64,000 nucleotides of DNA from Phytoseiulus persimilis (taxonomy: Eukaryota; Arthropoda; Arachnida; Mesostigmata; Phytoseiidae): the NCBI GenBank assembly GCA_037576195.1, contig CM075102.1, positions 33,724,745-33,788,744 on the forward strand, given 5' to 3'. Both the position numbers and the translations under genes were made by a program. The notes beneath the pieces are model-generated. The model did not search any database. It was given only the letters and a program-made list of their open reading frames with translations, and was not told where the DNA came from. Of the stretch, positions 12,557 to 23,002 are shown one piece after another (the first letter of the stretch is position 1; every line of letters begins with the position of its first letter).

Positions 12557-13554
12557 TGCGAGATGGGTCTGACCAGGGTTCGCTCCGACTCATATACGGA
12601 AATTATCCCGGTAGTTCGATAAGTATGATCGTCCATGGGAGCCAAGCAAAGCTCCTGTGGTGACAGGATCCATAGATTCTATCTCGGCTGGGCACGGTTC
12701 TGGACAAGATGCAAATCATTCATCGTCGCAAGCTTCGTGTGAAGTGGAGCTGTCTCGTATTTCCGTTTCGATTGCTGACCGGGTTGCGAAGAGCTTATCC
12801 AACCCGCAGCGAGTATTTTGTGACTCATTGGAATCATCTCGAAGTTTCTTCGATCGACACCTCGTTTCGGATAGCTGCTGCTCGCAGCGTTTCTTGACGT
12901 TTTTCGCTGCTGTCATCGAAACATATTCGTGACGGAGCAGAGTAAACTTTTGAATTTGGCGCCCCTGTAGCCGTCGGCCACAGTCGTCGGGCTGTACCTG
13001 GAGATCACAATATTTTCTTTCATTTCAGCTCCGTTTTGGCCCTCTGAGGCGGGGTGGATTTTTATCGGTGAACTAGTTCTTGTGGGAGCCATCCATGAAC
13101 CCAATGAGTGTCAAACGTGCAACCGCTAGTGGAGTACACAACGTTAGTCACATGAGATTTCTCCGCTCGTGCCAGGTAAACTCTGAGATATCTTCAATGC
13201 CCCCGCGGCTGGAACTCCACATTTCCTCCAATTTTTGCAACGTCTCGAGCCTCCGCTTCGGAGTTGTTTTTCCTCACTTGATGAGTGGAGCCCATGGTTA
13301 TCAAAGACAGATGCCAGATCTCTATGGGAGATGTGGAATGTCATCTCCAGTTGTAGGCATGATCTTAATCTCGCTCATGAGTTCCAAGTCATCTGTTACT
13401 TGTTCTGCGAGAGTCAGACAGTTCATATCACCGGTAGCTGAAGCAGGCAGTGAGCTGCTTTTCCTGACTTTGGGGTCTGGGTATCACATTGGCTCTAACC
13501 ACTTCATACGTTTCTACTGTGTAGGACCCGGAAGAGCGCGCGACAGCGTTTCAG
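12557..13554. other. Upstream of the TATDN2-like exons; ambiguous frames
   Basis: A + frame at 12657-12932 (Ser-rich, VTGSIDSISAGHG...) and a - frame at 12916-12716 (MTAAKNVKKRCEQQ...) overlap almost exactly, and both look plausible. One is the shadow of the other and I cannot decide which. Missing 5' exons of the TATDN2-like gene should lie here. At 13144-13440 frames are open on both strands without clear splice signals. Confidence 0.3.
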
Positions 13555-16246
13555 AAATTGAAGGTAGTATCAGTAGATCTAGACTCGGAGGATTTGCGGG
13601 AGGCGAAAAAACCTTATCCAAGAGAAAGTTCACGCTCGAGAGACTCGGACCACAGCCGAGAAAGAAGTCCCCGGAGCCCGTTCGGTCCTCGCTCGCAGGA
13701 AAACAGCTGTTATCTGTCAGTCCGCTCCCCTTGTACTTCAGTCGTTGAGCGATCTCGACTCAAAATCAATGGCTATGACCAGAGAATTTCCATTAATCCC
13801 ACCTGCTGTCATGTTCCGCAGGGACAGAAGATTCTCGCAGAGGGAGGCATCGCAAGCGAAGACGAACGTCGACCTTCGGTACAGAGAAGGTCCTGAGTAG
13901 CCGGAAATCCCTCAATGGCGAAGTTCGTTGATTCTGGGAGTTCCCCATTATTGCTCACTATCGGTGAAGAATTCCACACGCGGCGAAGTTTCACCATAGC
14001 TCATATCTAACTACCGCTGTTCTCATCCGAAATTCTTCATCAGCCTCCGAAAACCGAACAACGTCCTGCTTCGAGCCGCATGGATCTCAAAATCAGGAAC
14101 TCCCTAACAGACATCGACGCCCACAGCACTGCAATACCAGCTGTCTCCACTGGGAAATTGGAGAATGTACTCCACGGCATTGGTGAGTCGATAATTGAGC
14201 CACTTGGGGACTCGACAGTGCTCCTCTCAGGCGATGGCATTCCTTGATCTAACATCTGAATTTTCCAGATATAAACACACGGTTGACTACCGGTCTCGTC
14301 GACACACATATGCACATAGATTTCACCTTGAATACTCATGATTCTCATGAATCGAGCTGGAAAGATTTCTGCAATGGTACTTCTTTTGTCACCGACTTGA
14401 ATTGATGGGAATCGAATCCTGTGCGGTCACGGGATCCCTAATGAAATTCTTCGTACGGATTGCAGAGGTTTTCTGCTCGGTTTCCAACTTGTTATGAAGG
14501 GTCCATAGCAGCATTCAGCCAGCCAAGTAGCTTCACATGTTCTTCCACGATGCTGAACGAGGTGAGTGTACTTCATTTATGAAAGTTCATCAGCATGTTT
14601 GCGGCGTCGGGAGTGAAGGATCCGTTTCCGTACAGCGAGCTCCACACACATATGCCCTGACTCATTCGAGCTTACAGGCATTCCAGGACGAACGTATCTG
14701 GATGACCTTCGGAGTTCACCCGCATTTCTCGGACCAGTACTCAGAAGACGCCCTTCGAGCCTGCTTGCACAAGTTCAAAACCAAAATTGTAGCCTTGGGC
14801 GAAATCGGACTGGATACCTCCAAGAAGTGAGGGAATCTTCGGAATCTATTGGCACCATCCGAAGCAGTTCACGGAGGAACGAAATCGCGAAGAATACCTC
14901 CAGAGTATGATCCCGAGGTCTCTTTGTATCAATATTGTTTTTGTTTCCCAGGAACCATGTCAGCCTGGAAGTTCAGAAAGAAGTGTTCCGTAGCCAAGCC
15001 GAGATCGGGATCGAAAGCGGCTTACCTCTAGTAATCCATACGCGGGTTCACAACAATAACGATGACACTTTGTTGTTCATGCGGAAATTCGTTCCTAGAG
15101 ATCATAAGATCCACCGTCACTGTTTCACAGGGTAAGAGGCATGCTCAATTTGAACTCAAGCTTCATTCGAGAGCGGTTCAGGTCGCATTCTTCGACAACG
15201 TGTTTACCCATGCGCGTCGCTGAGTTCCCCTATAGTACGCATGTATGTGTCGCGTGGAACTCCATTTCGCCCCAGCGATTGTCTTCGTTATTCCGCGGAT
15301 ATGCTGTCGGCGGCTTCTGTTCATCCTTCTCCAGTTCGACTGATGTATGAGGTAGACCCTCCAATCAGACATCAATTTTCGAATCTCGTGAATTCGACAC
15401 TTTCGGGTCTTCTGCGACGCGCAAGATGCTCCGGCGTCTAGTCAGCGTGTGCGTTTGACCGATGTGTGGCCGGAGAATCAGTTCTTGAATCGAAATTCAA
15501 TTTGCGAGTCAGGAAATAGTTCCTCGAGTCAGGAAACAGTTCTCGAGTCAGAAATAGTTTTCGAGTCAGAAGATAGTTTTCGAGTCAGAAGATAGTTTTC
15601 GAGTCAGAAGATAGTTTTCGAGTCCGAAAATAATTTTCGAGTCAGAAATTAATTTCCGGATTTTCGAGACTCGAAGATTGAGATCGTCAAACATCGCAGA
15701 GGGACTATCCGGGGCGACACAACAGCCGCGAAGCTTTTTCATTTCACTAGAGATCTACTCGATATCAGTTAGAAGTGGCGTGCGAACGTTTCACATTCTT
15801 GATCTTGCCTTACAGGACATGGGACGAAGCGAACGATTGGATGAGTCACTTCAGGAATTGTTACATAGGGTTCACGCCACTAATCAATACGCAGCCCGAC
15901 CTCATGAAGGTAAGGCGACTCAATGTCTCATTTTTTTGCTGAGAATTTCCGGGACCATGTTGCTGGCTTGGCCAGCCTGGAAAGGTGGGCCCTCGGTTCG
16001 GTTTTAATGCGGGTTCTTGTCACTCAGGTGGCAGCCAGAGTTCCGTTTGATAGAATCCTGCTCGAAACGGATTCACCATACTTCAAGAACGGATTCCAAG
16101 AGTCAACGATGGGACCGCGGCCGGTAGGAACAATGCCAGGAGATGTGGTTTACACTGCGGTGGGGATCGCTAAAGCTCGAGGAATAGCGCTCGAAGCCGT
16201 CATCTGTCAGTGCCGGCTCAACGCGAAGAACGTATTCGGAATTTGA
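13555..16246 (+). CDS. TATDN2: TatD-family deoxyribonuclease, TATDN2-like, with SR-type N-terminal exon
   Basis: TatD enzymes are metal-dependent nucleases with a TIM-barrel fold. Exons read by splice sites and phase: 13555 to about 13878 (SSRSRDSDHSRERSPRSP), 14044-14182, 14269 to about 14376 (donor uncertain), 14466-14561, 14678-14826, 14952-15131, 15816-15909 and 16028-16246 (stop). Metal ligands all present: DTHMHID, GEIGLD, LVIHTR, KIHRHCFTG, LLETDSPYF. Other family marks are FGVHPHFSDQY, NHVSLEVQKEVFR and CYIGFTPLI. The long Ser/Arg N-terminal part with a C-terminal TatD domain fits TATDN2 rather than TATDN1 or TATDN3. 5' exons are not located. The intron 15132-15815 holds a 19-bp minisatellite. 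No disabling break was found in the catalytic exons. Confidence 0.88.
15506..15657. repeat. 19-bp minisatellite, eight units
   Basis: Units begin with GAGTCA/GAGTCC at 15506, 15525, 15545, 15563, 15582, 15601, 15620 and 15639, so the period is 18-20, mostly 19. The core unit is GAGTCAGAAGATAGTTTTC. The three central units are nearly identical and the outer ones diverged, the usual pattern of an array growing by unequal exchange. It lies inside an intron of the TATDN2-like gene. Confidence 0.9.
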
Positions 16247-17051
16247 CGGCTGAATCTTGCACGCTTTAGAAACTTTAGTCATCTGATTATGGGAGCATCT
16301 CACGTTGAGACAAAGGACGGATGCCCAGAATACTGTAATCTAGATCAATAAAAGGCAACGTTCGGCTGATTATTCGTGTACCATGGACTCGATTGTCAGA
16401 TAGTGTCGTGTAGTCAGGGGGAGAGGCAGAGCGCTTTCCCGCGTCAGACGCTCAGTTCTGTTCCTTCGTCGTCTTCCCCTTCGAAGGTTAACACCAGAGG
16501 GGTGGCATTCTCGGAGGCGGAAGCGAGTTGGGTGTAGCCTCCAACTTTGTGTTGACCAACAAGAGTGGTTTTGTCAACCAGCATACACGCTTCCGGGGAG
16601 CAATACGGGAAAATCGTAGAATCGCATAGACTTCTACTGAACTCGTATTTCCCCCATCTCATGGTCAAGAGTCAGCCTCGGACGTTTGTTACGGCGGACA
16701 GCCGAGGCAATAGCTCGGATCTCGGAGCAGAACGAGAGCATCACGAGTGGAAACCGACCGTTGAAAGATGCGTGTGATCGTATGGTTCATAATTTGGCGT
16801 TAGACTCGTTCTCTCCCCTGCGATTCCGAGCCAAGCGAGGAATGCTCTACGGATATTGTCTCAAACGGGTGATGAGGATCGGAGACAATAGCGAAAGGAA
16901 ACATTCTCAGCCATCGACCGATCTCAGCTGTAAGAGCCTAGCCCCGTTCTCCACTTGAAGGTTGCGTGACAGAATCCTTGCAATCCTGAGTTTATCACAG
17001 CAAATATGAGCCTTACTAGGACATCAGGCTCTTTTGCACGCATTGACTCTT
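16247..17051. other. Downstream of TATDN2; retroelement tail possible
   Basis: ATCAATAAA near 16344 is the likely polyadenylation signal of the TATDN2-like gene, about 100 bp after its stop. A - frame at 16668-16444 ends in an acidic tail (FEGEDDEGTELSV). It lies downstream of the integrase relic on the same strand, so it may be the eroded end of that element. Nothing else is seen. Confidence 0.35.
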
Positions 17052-17484
17052 CTAGGAAGCCTGAGAAGAGAGAAAATCAGGGTATTCGAACCATTGACTC
17101 CCGGCGTCTCTGCAAACAATGACCTTCCGTCTGGGACGTCCTTGAAAACCGAGTAGGACGAGAGTTTCTTTCATCAGCGTGTGTTCAATCGCCTGATGGA
17201 GAGCAAGAACAAAAGCAGAACCCGGGAACCTCGACCCGGTGATTTCGTCGAGTCTGGTCATTGCCTCTATGACGCGGAGAAACACAACGTTCTGACAAAT
17301 ACTTGGACCCCTGATGATTCATACGAGTACCCAAAGGTCCAGTGAAATCAACGACCCCAGTGCTTTGAGGCAGGCCTACCTGCGTACTTGGAATGGCTCC
17401 CGCATAGCGAAGTTGGAGTGGGCGGTGCTCCCTGCACGAAGTGCAGAGTTTGCGAAGAACCGCACTGCTAATGGAGGTTGTCAA
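17052..17484 (-). mobile_element. Degenerate LTR-retrotransposon integrase (BEL/Pao-like)
   Basis: Read on the - strand: CTSCREHRPLQL, IPSTQVGLPQSTGVVDFTGPL (zinc finger end, then the first catalytic Asp region), SKYLSERC, then in another frame VFLRVIEAMTRLDEI, LALHQAIEHTL and GRPRRKVIVCRDAGSQW (second Asp region, like SDNGT in active enzymes). These pieces are in the order of a BEL/Pao or related integrase, split by at least one frame break near 17285, with a normally conserved Asn of the second motif changed. No intact reverse transcriptase or LTR pair was found. It is a fossil copy. Confidence 0.55.
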
Positions 17485-18019
17485 GGATTACGCGCAAACG
17501 TTACCTCTCCTTTGACGACCGTACGAAGGGGAACATGAAATGGCTGAGGACCACATCATGCCCAGCACCGATTCCGAAGACTCCAGGAAATTTCGCGAAC
17601 ATCGCTGACCGCGGGAGGAGGGAGCAAGCAATTGAGAACGGGCAAAAACTCGAGTCTATCGTCAAAACCGTGATGCTTTGCGGGGAAGGAGGCCGAACTC
17701 TACGGTGCCGTCGAGAACACGGCGATCCAGTCGAAGAACCTTCCCAGAATGACGGAATTCGCGACACCGAGGTTTTGACTCCGATTCAATTCTGCAAGAA
17801 CATCTCCCTAATACCAGTCAAATTGAGACATACATCAATGCCTCCATGAAGAACGAAATCATGGATTGAGTCGCTTGAATTTTCGGGAGCAGGATCCGCG
17901 CGGAAGTTTCGAGCGTGGGAGTGTTCTCAATTGTGGTGGACGAAACGAGGATAGCGGCAACAGAGGTCAGCTGACGATCTTCCCGCTTCAAGTAATCTCT
18001 AAAAACGATTTGAAAGTTA
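17485..18019. other. Probable retroelement remains, no readable gene
   Basis: Frames are open on both strands in pieces (+ 17478-17849; - 17767-17501), but no motif is recognisable. By position this would be the RNase H/integrase side of the relic to its right-hand side on the - strand. That is inference from location only. Confidence 0.25.
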
Positions 18020-18899
18020 CATTGGGTGCGTGCAAAAGTTCTGAGCGCTAAGCTTTGACAGCTCATAACTCCGCTCCCAGAAGTCGCAGACAGATCATGA
18101 AATACTCAAAATACGCGGACTTGTCAGCGTTCAGATGCTGTTGATGCGTTCTGATTCATCGAGCGGCCTGCCCACACTGACGGTTTTACTGAAAGTGTCG
18201 GAATCGAAAGATCGCGATTTTTCGATTCCGGCGAAACCAAGATTATGACCCCCCGTCTTCTCTTCGGAATCACAAAGTTCGTCGACGATCGAGCTGTTTC
18301 AAAAAAAAAGAGCGATTCGGCCGCGGCCAAGCGGAGATATCGGCTTCGTAATTTTCGATTTTTAGCCCCCTAGATCTATGCTGAGTAAATAGGAAACAAA
18401 TGGGCTTTCTCCAAAAATGCTCCATATCCCCAACAGACGAGCCAATTTGAGATACTGCACAGCACGTGCTATAGGGTTCAAGGTTTCAAAAACATGTCAT
18501 GTTATCCAATTTCAGGCCTTTCAAGAGTTTCCAGGGAAAATCGTGCCGGTGGCCAATCAAAATCGGGGTCAGATGACATATTTCGAAGCTTTGAGTCCAG
18601 CTATAAGATGTGCTATGCGGCATCTCGAATTGGCTCGTCTTTGGGTGAAGAGGAAGCATTTTTTTGAGAAGGCTCATATTTTCCCTTTCACTCAGCATAG
18701 ATCGAGAGGGCTAAAATCGAAACCTACGAAGCCGATATCTCCGCTGGAATTCCGCCGAATTTGAAACAGCTTGATTTTCGACGAGCTCCGTGATTGACTT
18801 CCGCGTATTTGAGTATTTTATGATCTGTCTGCGACTTCTGGGAGCGGTGTTATGAGCTGTCAAAGTTTTAGCGCTCAGAACTTTTGCACGCACCCAATA
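18020..18899. repeat. Foldback element 2: inverted repeat, unrelated to element 1
   Basis: Outer arms: CATTGGGTGCGTGCAAAAG at 18020 pairs with CTTTTGCACGCACCCAAT ending at 18898, and the roughly 95 bp inward of each match at about 90% or more by eye (for example GCAGACAGATCATGAAATAC against GTATTTTATGATCTGTCTGC). An inner pair around 18400-18500 and 18500-18680 shares GACGAGCCAATT(T/C)GAGAT. The left arm carries about 180 extra bases (roughly 18122-18300), so the arms are unequal. It has no coding capacity. Confidence 0.8.
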
Positions 18900-19643
18900 C
18901 TTGAGAATTTTCTCATGTTCTGTGAAGTATCAGCTGGGAGGAGTCACGGTTTGGCCAATCTGATCCTCGATACTCTCACCGCAGAATGTATTCACATGAG
19001 AAAAATAGGGGATTTGATGAATGCACTGCCATGGTCGCCGTTATCCGACAGAGGAGAAACGACGCTGTCAGTAATTCCTCGCAGATCCTCTAAGAAGTAA
19101 CTTCTCTTCGTCAGGCAATTGATATAGACATGAAGCTGTCCAGCCTTTGTCACGCTCGAAGGAACCGGAAGAATAATACCTCCCACCCGATCGAAGAATC
19201 TTCTCGAGTAGCCGTCTACGACCAGTGCATCGATCAGCTGCTCGAAGAGATCCGCTCCCTCTTCGCCGACAGCCGCTCAGTGACTTTCAAAGTCCAGGAG
19301 CTCGTACCGAATTACATCGGCAACAGATAAGACGTCAAATTTCATACGGTAGAATTCTTTGAGAGCGATCCAGCTTGCATCCCAACCACGATCGACGCTA
19401 GATATGCACGCTGGAAGCTTTGATGGCGAGAATTCCGATGATCGCGCACTGCATTCGAAGCTCTGAGAGAATGTTCCAAGATGACGACCACCGAGAATCT
19501 GTGTTTTCTCTGGATATTCGCTTTCCTCCGGATCAAAGGGACCATCCTCATCATGATTGTTTTGCATCAAAGGTGATTTTATTCGATAATCTGCAAACTT
19601 CTCAATGAGGCCATGTCAAACACTCAAGCTCACTCGCAACGGA
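18900..19643. other. No gene supported
   Basis: A - frame at 19570-19277 (acidic start DEDGPFDPEESEYPEKTQ) has some coding character and lies in line with the coiled-coil frame to its right, but it shows no family motif and no splice signals I trust. Confidence 0.25.
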
Positions 19644-20330
19644 TCATGGGACATAGAACAGGGAGTGAGCATACCATTTGAGATCCCGAGTTCTTCTCTC
19701 TGTGTCTCCATCAGGTCTCTGACTTGGTCGATCTCGATCCTCGCAGGAGGATACGACGTTTCCTAGAGTCTCCGGTAATCCGGCGGGCAACAAACAAGAG
19801 TTTCTTCGAAACTCCGAACCGGCGTCGAGCACTCTTCAGGCGTGTCTTTGAGGCTTTCAGCGTTTTTCTCCGCCACACGGATCCTCTCGTTCGCGATCGC
19901 ATCTTGTCTCTCCGCGACAGGAAGCAGTTGTTCTGCAGCGAACTGGAATAACTCCGAGCGGACCTCCGCATGCGTTTTTTCGGCTCCTCTGAACTTCTGC
20001 AGCAGTCATGGCTTTGTTCTGATGTTTTTTCTCGAGATCGTCCACAGCCCTCTTCACTGACCTCTCCAACCTCAAGACTTCCTCTTCAGACTGGAGGGCG
20101 CGATTCCTGAAAAATCGAGCGAAAGCACTTTTCATGTTTTCCTTGGATGATGATCGAGTTTCACGGAATTCGCGAAACCACTTAAGCAGGTTGTGGTCCA
20201 GAATCACGCCAAGGAGCCAACTACGACAAGCTAGGCGAGCTCGTTGACAGATGTTCTCGTTCTTATGCTCGGAGAGATGAGTGAGGGTAAGGGTGGAGAG
20301 CGAACCCCATGCCTGGCCCGAGAGCAGCAT
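19644..20330 (-). pseudogene. Coiled-coil reading frame, broken; retroelement gag or host exon
   Basis: On the - strand: HNLLKWFREFRETRSSSKEN, EEEVLRLERSVKRAVDDLEKK, then after one base is dropped from the A-run at 19980-19975 (coding strand), HAEVRSELFQFAAEQLLP and AERQDAIANERIRVAEKNAE. The heptad-like Leu/Ala/Ile spacing over about 100 residues indicates a coiled coil. An in-frame TAG follows at about 19765, after which the same frame resumes (PPARIEIDQVRDLME). It may be the gag-like part of the element whose integrase lies at 17 kb on the same strand, or a decayed host exon. I do not recognise it. Confidence 0.4.
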
Positions 20331-21806
20331 GCAGACACTGGTCAGCGGGCCGGAAATCCGACGAGTGTCACTTCAGAAGGTGATCGCAAAACCTCGATGA
20401 CCATGCCAATCACAGAAGTCCAGCAGCTTCTTCGAAAAACCCAAGACTCGCCGTTCTGGTATGCCAACTGCTGCGGAAACTGAGTGGAGTCTCTGAACAG
20501 TGATTGTGACGATGACACAATGAGCAATCATGGTCTAATGGGAGTCGTTCTTGTTGAATAAGCTTGTTGCAAGTCAAACCCAATACCAGTAGTCAGCGAG
20601 AACCTAGGATGCGTGAGCTCAGAGTATCTGTAATCTCTGTTTGCATTCACACGAACCGCGAAACAGCAGTGGAGTGATGAGCTCATCACCTGTGTAACCG
20701 CAGATTATATTCCTGTCCACCACTCGGTCTCGAACAGAGCGAAAGGTTCGGATTCGCGGACGAGGAGCGCTCCGGCAAACTCAACACGAGAGGGGTCTCC
20801 CGACCGTTCATGGAAATCAGCTATCGTTCTGAAAAATCTTCACTGCAGCTCCCAGAAAGATGGTATTGAACAGACAAACCGGAACGGTATCTCAGAGACG
20901 AAGGGAAACCCAAACAATCAAAGACCCGATGGAGCAGCTGGCACATCACTGAGGTGTCCCATGCTGAGCGTCTTGAAGAAGAAGAAAGTGGAAGAGCTAC
21001 GTCCTCCATTTGAAGTCAAAATTGACCAAGTTTGAACGAAATTATATGAGAGCGCACACCCTGAAGCATGATCTGAATCTTTTCTTCAGATGGTCTGCCG
21101 TATCTCGTGGTAACACGGGAGATCCCGATCCCATGGAAACTGCTTTCCGAAAATTGTCAGGAGAAACAAGATGGCAGGCTCATATGTCCAATAATCAGTT
21201 GGACAGACATCAGAGAATGTGCGTATCACAGCGCGTTCCGCGGGATGCCGAGGGGTGACTCCCAGGGCAAATGGTAGAACAATGATATGGGCCTTGTCGA
21301 ATGATCAGCTGTGGAATGCTGAGCGAGTACCGCTCAAAACGATTACCGGTGCGAGCATTGTGACGGTCCGACAACATGAGTTGAGACGAACCAAAGCGAG
21401 ACGGACTCCCAGCCCTATCCATGATTCACATTCTCTCGGAGCGAATCAAAGATGATGTCTCCTTGACAAAAAACACGGGCGGCCGCCTCACAAACCAAAG
21501 GAGAATTTTCGAGGGAGGAGAATACATGGTGAAGTGAAGCCCGCCTAACACAGGATGTGGTCAACTGAGTCTTCCCGAGGACGATGCGAGCTTCAATGGT
21601 TAAGCATCCTGGCATGCTCCATAACTAGCGCAGCATCTCGAATTCACCCTGAACGTGTGCGAATCCATCCTATTCTCTGTTGTGACGATCTGGAAACAAC
21701 TCAGCGAGAACGAACGCAGTGCAGAGAAACGACGGTAGGTTGTCTGCAAACTAGATGACGCTGAGTTCATCTACATACGAACGAAACTGGTGAGAGAAGA
21801 GGCGGG
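20331..21806. other. No gene supported
   Basis: Only short scattered frames without motifs or convincing splice signals. No repeat structure is visible. Confidence 0.3.
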
Positions 21807-22271
21807 TCAGCCCACGGAACCTCCGCGGTGTGATAGGGAGCGGGTAGTCGAAAACCAAAAGAATGAGTCTGGGTTCCGAGCGGTTGGGACCATAGTCGGT
21901 CGAAACTGATGCATCGGATTTTGCGAGCCAATGCCGAGAGTGACCAGCTTGGTGGTTTTTGAACGAAGCTTTTCTACTCGCGTCTGATATTCGTTATCTT
22001 CAATGTCGTTCCCCCTTCGTCGGTACAAGTACAGTGTCGCGTTCAAAGCCACTGCAAGCAGATCGAGCTGAGCAGCCAATCCCGCTTCGATTGGAATGAA
22101 AGAGCGTGGACTTTGATCTCCCAACGGAACAATGAGCTGGAAAAGATCCGGAGGGTGAATCCGCGGGATGTGAATGGGGCGCGATCGGGTTGGGTCGAGT
22201 TTGGTTGCGAAACATGAGATGACAGGTGTGATGTGTGTGATCAATCGGCCCAAAAATGTCTGAGGGAACAT
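21807..22271 (-). CDS. Hypothetical protein of about 154 residues
   Basis: ATG at 22271 in a good context (GACAAGATGTTC), stop at 21807. The frame is also open upstream to about 22375 without another ATG. Stretches such as FIPIEAGLAAQLDLLAVALNATLYLYRRRGNDIED read like real protein, but I know no family. All three frames of the - strand are open between 22240 and 22370, which weakens the call. It could also be an exon of a larger gene or a transposon remnant. Confidence 0.3.
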   Translation of the reverse strand: MFPQTFLGRLITHITPVISCFATKLDPTRSRPIHIPRIHPPDLFQLIVPLGDQSPRSFIPIEAGLAAQLDLLAVALNATLYLYRRRGNDIEDNEYQTRVEKLRSKTTKLVTLGIGSQNPMHQFRPTMVPTARNPDSFFWFSTTRSLSHRGGSVG

Positions 22272-22844
22272 CTTGTCCTCGATCGAGCTTCGCGGGTGAG
22301 TAGGGTCGCGAAGGAGCGATATCCTGGTACATATTTCTGTTTGGGCAAATCGCCCTTGAGACTCAGCTCGGAGTCCGGATCACGCTCTCGAAGTTTCATC
22401 GTTATCCATGGCTTTGAGCACGAAATTTTCGGACCTGGGCCATTGAGGATGACTATCGTGCCATGGTGGGCGACTGTGAGCGAGTGTCCCGACCGTCGAT
22501 TCAGCACCGACTTTGAGCATTAGCACGAACGAGATTGTTGGAGTGAGAAGTATCCCTCGAGACGTTCTTAGAAAGAAGTGAAGAGCTCACTCGATACCCG
22601 ATCATCGCCTCATGTCGCTGATGAGGAGCTCGCAGCAGAGACGCACACTGGAAGCTCGAAATTCCCAGTTTCAAGATGTCGGTTCTCTGATCATGCCGCG
22701 CGTACCCACAAGAACTCGCCGGCCACAGCGATCTGAGTGAGGTCTGATCCAGAAAAGTAGAGAGTTCATCTCAATAACGCCTTCTAAGAGGCATTTCACC
22801 CTTTCAGGTTGATGAGAACCCCGAAGGGAAGGGTGGACCCTTCT

Positions 22845-22890
22845 CATATATATCAGCGGGGCAATGCGAAACCAATGGTTAGTCAGACAT
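22845..22890 (+). promoter_or_regulatory. TATA-like box and initiator upstream of the F-box gene
   Basis: CATATATATCAG at about 22847-22858 is followed 25-30 bp later by TTAGTCAGACATT, close to the arthropod initiator TCAGT. The F-box start codon is 120 bp further on. Spacing fits a core promoter; function is inferred. Confidence 0.35.
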
Positions 22891-23002
22891 TCAACCGCTC
22901 AACAGGCCTTGGGGTCACATCTCGTTCAAGAAGTTCATATCCAAAGATTCGGTTCGAGGAGCTTTGTGCGTTCGCCACAAGAGAGCCGTCTGCTTCACGA
23001 AC

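Noticed and set aside
15506-15657. CRISPR-like array
   Set aside because: Repeat units are contiguous without spacers, and the genome is eukaryotic.
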